Below, piece by piece: positions 58,786-64,000 of a DNA stretch of 64,000 nucleotides (positions are counted from its first letter, which is position 1; the number at the start of each line of letters is the position of its first letter). Below the pieces are notes generated by a model that ran no database searches, was not told where the DNA came from, and worked only from the letters and a program-made list of their open reading frames with translations. This stretch comes from a virus: the IMG/VR virus record IMGVR_UViG_3300049617_000207, positions 32,015-96,014 of that record; one strand, written 5' to 3'. The position numbers and the translations under genes were made by a program.

Positions 58786-59489
58786 TAAAAATCGAGTTCT
58801 TCCACCGTTGGGACGACGGCGTTACGCCACTCCTTATAGGCCGCCCACAGAGGGTAGACTTCGCCTTCGAGCACGTAGGGATCGCGTGTCGTGAGCCACT
58901 CCGGCGACCGCAGCGCGGGCCACTTCTCGGGCGTTGCGATGTTTTGCTTGAGCGCGGCGACCTGCGGCGACCGCTCGGAGAGATACCCAAAGCACGCCTT
59001 CTGTAATTCGCCGATAAGCGTCCACGTTTGGTCGGCCACCTTGAGCTTCCCGAGCGTACTGTCCGCAGCGTCGGCGAGCGTGGTCCCGGCGAAGGCCGTT
59101 ACCTCGATCATCTCCTGTTGGCGCGGGATACGCATGACGAAGAGCTTGTGCCTGATCGGCCCGAGGATCGTGATGGGGCCGTGTGTTTTGTTATCGAGGA
59201 ACGCGACGACCTTCGCCATGATGTGCGCCGGGGTGAGGTCGCCCGGCGCCTCGACACTCTCGGTCACTTTGACAGCGCCGGAGCCCGTCGCAATCGCGCG
59301 GTCGACGGCCGCTTCGACCCGGTCGGTGGCGCCCGCCACCGTCTCCATGAATTCGCGGATCGCCGCGGGCTCGGGCACGCCGTCGCCGCGGATTTTCGGC
59401 TTCTCCCCACCGGGTATACGCGCGTCGCGGGCTTCCTCGGGGAGCGGGGCGGCGTAGGGCGAGCTTGGGCGTTCGGTGTCGTTGGGCAT
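58767..59489 (-). CDS. Tail assembly chaperone, first part, 240 aa
   Basis: ATG after CACGGAAGG. N-terminal 50 residues disordered; then GDLTPAHIMAKVVAFLDNKT, LGPIRHKLFVMRIPRQQEMI and a helical end with LWAAYKEWRNAVVPTVEELD. A T5 run at 58787-58791 near the end of the frame is a candidate -1 slip site. Confidence 0.65.
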   Translation of the reverse strand: MPNDTERPSSPYAAPLPEEARDARIPGGEKPKIRGDGVPEPAAIREFMETVAGATDRVEAAVDRAIATGSGAVKVTESVEAPGDLTPAHIMAKVVAFLDNKTHGPITILGPIRHKLFVMRIPRQQEMIEVTAFAGTTLADAADSTLGKLKVADQTWTLIGELQKACFGYLSERSPQVAALKQNIATPEKWPALRSPEWLTTRDPYVLEGEVYPLWAAYKEWRNAVVPTVEELDFYWANQE

Positions 59490-59537
59490 AGGGTGCCTTC
59501 CGTGGCGAGGTGCCCTAGTGTTCGGCTTCTGTGCGCG

Positions 59538-59732
59538 CTATCCCGCGAAGAAGTGCGGTCGGCCGAACAAGAGCACGAGCACGAGGATGAAGAGCACGAC
59601 GCCGATGATCGGGTAGCCCGACCTGCCGCCAACCGAGCGCCACGGTGCGGTCGCGCCGCCGAAGAACCACCCGAGCACCCACAGGATGATGACGAGCCAA
59701 ACGATGTCGACGAGGAGCGAGTAAAGTGACAT
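59538..59732 (-). CDS. Two-pass membrane protein, 64 aa
   Basis: Helices LLVDIVWLVIILWVLGWFFG and IIGVVLFILVLVLLFG; GGAGGG 6 bases before the ATG. Holin-sized and holin-like, standing between tail genes. Confidence 0.65.
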   Translation of the reverse strand: MSLYSLLVDIVWLVIILWVLGWFFGGATAPWRSVGGRSGYPIIGVVLFILVLVLLFGRPHFFAG

Positions 59733-59761
59733 GAGACGCCCTCCGTGGCGATGCGAGTTAT

Positions 59762-60580
59762 CTACGCCTTCGCGGCGCGCGCCATAGACGCCCGCTTGGC
59801 TTTGCGGCGCTCGGCCAAGACTTCTCGGTGCGTCTCGCGGTATCGCGCGTCCGCGGCTGCGAGGCGCTCGGGGTGCGCCGCCTGCCATGCGCGGGTGGTG
59901 GCCGTGACGCGCGCGCGATTGCGATTGTCCCATGCGCGCTTCGCAGCGATGTTCGCGGGCGCTGCGTTCGAGGCTGCACGGTTGGCTTTGAAGCACGGCT
60001 TGCATTTGCCGGTGTCCGGCCGCGGGTGCAAGCCGTTGCGGCAGAGTTGCGGCTTTGTGAGGTTGTCGAAGAGCGATGCCTGCGCGCCTGGGGCGATGTC
60101 CGCTTGTTTTTTCGAGTTGCAGGATCGGCACATTGGCTGCAGGTTGAAGGCATAGTCCGTACCGCCACGGGCGAGCGGGATGATGTGGTCCTTCGTGAGC
60201 CGCTGCTTTTGATCGCCGCACCAGGCGCAACGATGATTGGCTTTAACGAGGATCGCCTTCCACTCGGCCGCGTTGTGCGTTCCGTCGCACTTTCGTTTAC
60301 GTGCGCGGCGGCGTGAATTGCGTGCGCGGAGACTCTCGGGGTTCGCTTCACGCCAGCGTTTGGCAGTCGCCTTGACCGCCTTGGGATTCGCAGCGTCCCA
60401 TGCTTTCCGGGTAGCCGTGTTTCGCCGCGCGCTCTCGCGACGAAGTTTGCGCTGCTGATCGGGATGAGCCTCGCTCCACTTTTTTCTAGCGAGTTTGAGG
60501 CACTCGTTGCAACTTTTAGAGCCCTCGATCCACGGATGCAGCCGTTTCGCGCAAAGAAAAAGGTCGGTACGCTTCGTCAT
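59762..60580 (-). CDS. HNH endonuclease, 272 aa
   Basis: Zinc HNH core CAWCGDQKQRLTKDHIIPLA with RGGTDYAFNLQPMCRSCNSK. Flanked on both sides by basic helical repeats of the form W, A, NP/HP (KAWDAANPKAV, RWREANPESL, RAWQAAHPERL), and Cys pairs at both ends (CNECL, CKPC). Free-standing HNH genes inside tail operons are usually homing nucleases. Confidence 0.88.
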   Translation of the reverse strand: MTKRTDLFLCAKRLHPWIEGSKSCNECLKLARKKWSEAHPDQQRKLRRESARRNTATRKAWDAANPKAVKATAKRWREANPESLRARNSRRRARKRKCDGTHNAAEWKAILVKANHRCAWCGDQKQRLTKDHIIPLARGGTDYAFNLQPMCRSCNSKKQADIAPGAQASLFDNLTKPQLCRNGLHPRPDTGKCKPCFKANRAASNAAPANIAAKRAWDNRNRARVTATTRAWQAAHPERLAAADARYRETHREVLAERRKAKRASMARAAKA

Positions 60581-60631
60581 ACCTACCCCGTTCGGGCGGC
60601 CTCTGGGCGCGTCCTCTATCCACCTGGCGGC

Positions 60632-61177
60632 CTACTCGGACCAGCGAAAAAAGCCGGAGCAATCCTCCATGATCGTGACGGAGTCGATTTCGTAGGACTT
60701 GCGCACGGAGGTCAGCACGCAGTCGTGCCGCACCGCGACCGCAACGCCGGACGCGTTGGCCTCGATGATGTTGAAGTAGAAGCTCGTGAAGTCGGCGCTC
60801 TGCAGGTATTGGCCGACCACCGGCCGCACGGTGCCGCCGAGCGCGTCGTCGATAGTCTGCCCGTACAGGAACGCCTTGTTAATGGTGAACGTGCCTTCGT
60901 AGACGCCCGGCAGGAGTGCGACGTCGACGGCGCTGCCGATGGCCTTGACGCGTTGCGTGTTGAATTGCTCGTCCACGCTCATCGTCTTGATGAGTCCTTG
61001 CACGATGCCGTTCATGACCAGGATGAGGTTGAGCGCGGTGGTCGTGAGCGCGGCGTTCCCGGCGATAGCAGCCCCGAACGCGCCTGCGACTTGCGCGGAG
61101 CCCGTGTTCGCGGAAATGCTATTCTGCAGGCCCGCGAATCCGCCGACGCTAGAGAGAGGTGGAACCGAGACAGACAT
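60632..61177 (-). CDS. Tail tube protein candidate, 181 aa
   Basis: AGGAGA precedes the ATG. Position after the sheath gene and size fit the tube. VGGFAGLQNSISANTGSAQV and the beta-rich end (ASGVAVAVRHDCVLTSVRKS) support a structural role; family not certain. Confidence 0.6.
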   Translation of the reverse strand: MSVSVPPLSSVGGFAGLQNSISANTGSAQVAGAFGAAIAGNAALTTTALNLILVMNGIVQGLIKTMSVDEQFNTQRVKAIGSAVDVALLPGVYEGTFTINKAFLYGQTIDDALGGTVRPVVGQYLQSADFTSFYFNIIEANASGVAVAVRHDCVLTSVRKSYEIDSVTIMEDCSGFFRWSE

Positions 61178-61202
61178 CCGTGGTCTCCTATGCGTCCGTG
61201 CG

Positions 61203-62786
61203 TTAGCCGCTTACCGTGCCGCCGAGCGACACGGAGGCGGAGTAGGGCAGCAGGTTTTGCGTCACGCCGAGATGGTTGAGCGGCAGCGTCGGCGCCATGT
61301 CGTAGGAGACGATGTCGTCCATGCCGGTCGCGCCGGTCGTGTAAATCGTGATCGAGGCGGAGTCGAACGCGGTGATCCACGAGTCGAGCAGCGCGTCTTC
61401 GAGCACGTCGCGGATGTCCGCGAGAATCGAGAGCATCGTTGCGTTCGTGTTGCCGCCGCCGATGGATTTGGGCGGCCCGAGCACCTTGGCTTTCACGTTT
61501 GCGAGCACGGCGTCGCTGACGCGCACGACGGAGAATTCCGAGAAAATCCACGGATCGCCGTTGCCGTCGGTCGGCGCGGTCGTGAGCGATTGCACGATCC
61601 GCACGCGGGCGTTCTTGCCCGTGCCGATTTGATCGAGCACGCACACGCCCGCGATAACGGCGTTGTCGCGGTCGCCCGTGGTCGAGAGCACCTCGTAGTC
61701 GACGCCGGTCGCGCCGGGGATGATTTCAAAGGTGAGCGGCGAGGCCGGTCCCCACGGGCCGGTGGCGCCGATAAGGGCGGCCATGCCGCAGATGAACGGC
61801 GCGACGTCCACGAGTTGCGTGAGCCCGGTCTTCGGATTCGCGTAGGCGATGCGCTGGCAGAAGACGCTCGACCGGATCGAGTCGAGCGCGTTTGCGGCGG
61901 CGATGCCACCGTTCACCGTCGCAAGCGAATTCTGCACGAGCGTCTGCGCGGGGATCGCCGAGCCGCGCGTTTGGTGAATGAAGCGGCGCAAGTTGCCGTA
62001 CGCGGACACGAGTGCCGCCTGCGCGTCGGCGTAGACCTGCGAGGGCGCGTCGTACACCTCGACGAGATGGCCGATGTCGAAGGGCGTGGTGAGCGCGCCG
62101 TCGACCGCGGTCTTCACGTCGGCAAACGCGATGTCTTGATTCCCGCCGCCGTGGCCGCCCGCGAGGTTCGTGACCGGCATGATCGTGGGCAGGCCGTCCG
62201 TCGCGACGGTGAGCGTGAGGAGCGGTGGGAAGCCGGTCGTGAGCGGCGGCGTCATGAGCGTGTTGCGTGCCATGACGGCTTGCAGTTGCGAGAAGAGCTT
62301 AATGTTATCGAACGCCGTACCGACGCCGCCGAGATACACGACGTTGCCGTTTTGATCCACGTAGGAGAAGAGAAACGCGACGGAGTCCGGCGCGGTGCCC
62401 GCGACGATTTCGACGGTGATTTGGTTGTTCCAATCGCCTTGATCGCCCGAGGTGAGCGTTGCGGCTGCTTCCGCGGCGCCCGCGAGGGCGAGGGTCGCAG
62501 GGGTCTTCGCGCCCATGACGACGGCGACGAACCCGCTCGCGCCACCGATGGCGCCCGCGCGGTTGAGCGCGTCCAGGAGCGGCCCCGCGCGCAGGAGGCG
62601 TGCGGCGACGTTGAGGTCCTGAAACTGATAGACGGTGCCGTTTCCCGCGCCACCGTCTGCCGCACCGAAAAACGCGAGCACGCCGAACGGGAGAAGCTCG
62701 AAGACGATTGAGGCGTCGATGTTCGTCTCGACGAGCACGCCGGGCGCGACGATGGTGCGCCCGGCAAAGGAAAAAGTATCCGCCAT
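61203..62786 (-). CDS. Tail sheath protein
   Basis: 527 aa. ADTFSFAGRTIVAPGVLVET, FVAVVMGAKTPATLALAGAA, an inserted beta domain, and the C-terminal VVRVSDAVLANVKAKVLGPP, DVLEDALLDSWITAFDSASI typical of contractile sheaths. Start ATG with AGGAGAG upstream. Shows that the phage has a contractile tail. Confidence 0.85.
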   Translation of the reverse strand: MADTFSFAGRTIVAPGVLVETNIDASIVFELLPFGVLAFFGAADGGAGNGTVYQFQDLNVAARLLRAGPLLDALNRAGAIGGASGFVAVVMGAKTPATLALAGAAEAAATLTSGDQGDWNNQITVEIVAGTAPDSVAFLFSYVDQNGNVVYLGGVGTAFDNIKLFSQLQAVMARNTLMTPPLTTGFPPLLTLTVATDGLPTIMPVTNLAGGHGGGNQDIAFADVKTAVDGALTTPFDIGHLVEVYDAPSQVYADAQAALVSAYGNLRRFIHQTRGSAIPAQTLVQNSLATVNGGIAAANALDSIRSSVFCQRIAYANPKTGLTQLVDVAPFICGMAALIGATGPWGPASPLTFEIIPGATGVDYEVLSTTGDRDNAVIAGVCVLDQIGTGKNARVRIVQSLTTAPTDGNGDPWIFSEFSVVRVSDAVLANVKAKVLGPPKSIGGGNTNATMLSILADIRDVLEDALLDSWITAFDSASITIYTTGATGMDDIVSYDMAPTLPLNHLGVTQNLLPYSASVSLGGTVSG

Positions 62787-62787
62787 G

Positions 62788-63027
62788 TTATGCGCTCTCC
62801 TGCGGCGTGAGTAAATCGGCGACGGCCTTCTGTAGCTCGTCGCGTGTGAACGTCGCCGTGTGGTAGTCGCGCTTACGCACGCCGAGGTGCGCGGCGACCG
62901 CATGCGCGAGCGGGATTTCGTTCTTGGCTTTCATCTCATGGACGAAGCGCGAGAACGCGATTTTCCCGGCCGGTGGCGCAGCCGCGTTAGAAGGCGGGGC
63001 ATCCTGCCCAATGTCGTCCGCATCCAT
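62788..63027 (-). CDS. Small protein before the sheath, 79 aa
   Basis: GAGGAGAG precedes the ATG. Helical with KIAFSRFVHEMKAKNEIPLA, FTRDELQKAVADLLTPQ. Unknown. Confidence 0.6.
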   Translation of the reverse strand: MDADDIGQDAPPSNAAAPPAGKIAFSRFVHEMKAKNEIPLAHAVAAHLGVRKRDYHTATFTRDELQKAVADLLTPQESA

Positions 63028-63082
63028 GCGATGTCTCTCCTCGTTTCGGTCTCGGGTTACGGTGTTGGACGGCGCGTAAAGT

Positions 63083-63928
63083 CTAGCCTGGCGGATCGGC
63101 CGTCGTTGCAAACGTCACGGTCTGCGCGGTACTCGGCTCGACGGCCGCGGCATCGGCAAGGGTGCTGCGTACCGCGATGAGCGACGCGAGCGTGTCGATG
63201 CCCGCGAGAAAGTCTAGGTGCTTCGCCTCGTACGACATTTGCCACTCGTACAAAAACTTCGGGCCGCCGTCGAAGTCGAGGATGCCCGTTTGCATCGCGG
63301 CCGACGTGCGGATCGGCGGATTGAGGTAGCCGAGGTCGGCGAAGGTTTGCTCGGCTGCAAAGAGAGCGGTTTTAATGAAGTAGTACGTTTGCTTGCCGAG
63401 GTTGCGGTTGAGGCAATAGACTGACAGGTCGAGCCCGACGTTGCTCGCCTGGTTTTTGAGCGTCACGTGCTGGCCCGCTTCGAGGATCGGCGCGACGATA
63501 GGGGGGATCGGGGGCGTTGCGTTCGGGTCGCCGGGGATGCCGTCGGCGACGATAGGGTTTGGGAGTGTGAAGCGCCCGGTTAGCTCGCCGAGTGATTCGC
63601 GCGAGGCGGCGTCGGAGGAGAGGCAGAGCGTGATGACCGGCACGATAGCGCCCGCGGCGCTGCGCAGTTGCGAGGGCTCGAAGGCGCCGTTGAGGATGAT
63701 CGGGATGTCGGTAAGGTTGTAGTACGCGAAGATCGCCTGCAGCACGCTTTGCATGTCGACCTCGAAGTCGCGCGGCATCGTCCAGACGGTCGTGACCAGG
63801 CCCGGCCCGGCGTTATCGTTGGCCGCGGTGAAGTCGTTGTTCGGCACCTCGGGCACGACGCCGATGCGGACGGCCGTGTAGCCGGGGGGGATCGGCGGGA
63901 CGGAGTAGGGCGGCTCGATGACGCTCAT
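63083..63928 (-). CDS. Structural protein near the head-tail boundary, 281 aa
   Basis: YTAVRIGVVPEVPNNDFTAA, FEVDMQSVLQAIFAYYNLTD, NLGKQTYYFIKTALFAAEQT. Lies between head-side genes and the sheath, so a terminator, neck or adaptor protein is likely; family not recognised. Confidence 0.65.
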   Translation of the reverse strand: MSVIEPPYSVPPIPPGYTAVRIGVVPEVPNNDFTAANDNAGPGLVTTVWTMPRDFEVDMQSVLQAIFAYYNLTDIPIILNGAFEPSQLRSAAGAIVPVITLCLSSDAASRESLGELTGRFTLPNPIVADGIPGDPNATPPIPPIVAPILEAGQHVTLKNQASNVGLDLSVYCLNRNLGKQTYYFIKTALFAAEQTFADLGYLNPPIRTSAAMQTGILDFDGGPKFLYEWQMSYEAKHLDFLAGIDTLASLIAVRSTLADAAAVEPSTAQTVTFATTADPPG

Positions 63929-64000
63929 TGGCCGCTTTCGATGAAGTGCGCGAACGCCTTTTCGATAGCGTCTTTAAGGAGCGGTGCGGTGTACGCGGCG
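63925..64000 (-). CDS. C-terminal end of a gene cut by the window
   Basis: Last 25 codons (YTAPLLKDAIEKAFAHFIES); ATGA overlap with the next gene. Position suggests a neck or tail-completion protein. Confidence 0.55.
   Translation of the reverse strand, partial: AAYTAPLLKDAIEKAFAHFIESGQ

Noticed and set aside
59505-59545. GGTGCCC then TGTGCGCGCTATCC in the structural region
   Set aside because: Same order as the promoter family, but no -10 and no + gene downstream; at most a decayed copy.

Overview
The window is part of the genome of a tailed double-stranded DNA phage (or phage-plasmid) of a GC-rich bacterium. The evidence is a large terminase, a contractile-tail gene set (sheath, tube, tape measure, hub, spike, gp25-like wedge, baseplate J) and a phage replication and recombination set (SSB, ERF annealing protein, primase-helicase, SF2 helicase). 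Portal, scaffold and capsid genes are not present and probably lie beyond the right edge. No integrase, tRNA or CRISPR array was seen. The host cannot be named: ribosome sites follow AGAAAGGAGG, promoters are sigma70-like (TTGACN, 17 bases, TANNNT), and GTG and TTG starts are common.

Layout. 3-571 (+): end of a winged-helix gene plus a Cys-rich peptide, closed by a terminator. 679-14460 (mostly -): packaging, membrane and methylation genes in long chains joined by ATGA/GTGA overlaps, then a ParA ATPase with a ribbon-helix-helix partner. 14508-15346 (+): two or three small genes. 15372-23340 (-): accessory region of small zinc-ribbon genes, a Uma2 nuclease, a PhoB-like DNA-binding protein, a TnpB gene and a short TnpB-derived element that interrupts a deoxyribosyltransferase-like gene. 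23452-24951 (+): SSB and DNA-binding proteins. 25117-31077 (-): lysozyme-like protein, ParB-like nuclease, DHH phosphoesterase, HNH-like protein, NrdR-like zinc ribbon, SF2 helicase. 31204-36138 (+): ERF protein, DUF1376-type protein, primase-helicase. 36142-40664 (-): more small accessory genes. 40825-42003 (+): three genes with a strong terminator. 42066-64000 (-): lysozyme, fibres, baseplate, tape measure, chaperone, HNH, tube, sheath and connector-region genes.

The most notable feature is regulatory. About a dozen near-identical promoters occur from 15.9 to 40.8 kb. Each has TTGACT (or a near match), a 17-base spacer centred on GCGCGC, TANNNT, and a GGTGCCCC box (either orientation) a few bases upstream of the -35. 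Some place the predicted first transcribed base on or next to the start codon (leaderless genes); others make a leader with a GC hairpin followed by a GCAGAAAG-type ribosome site. This looks like one phage regulon covering the early and accessory genes; the structural operon has no such promoter in the window.

Three or four genes appear frameshifted at short G/C runs, so recent decay and assembly error are both possible.
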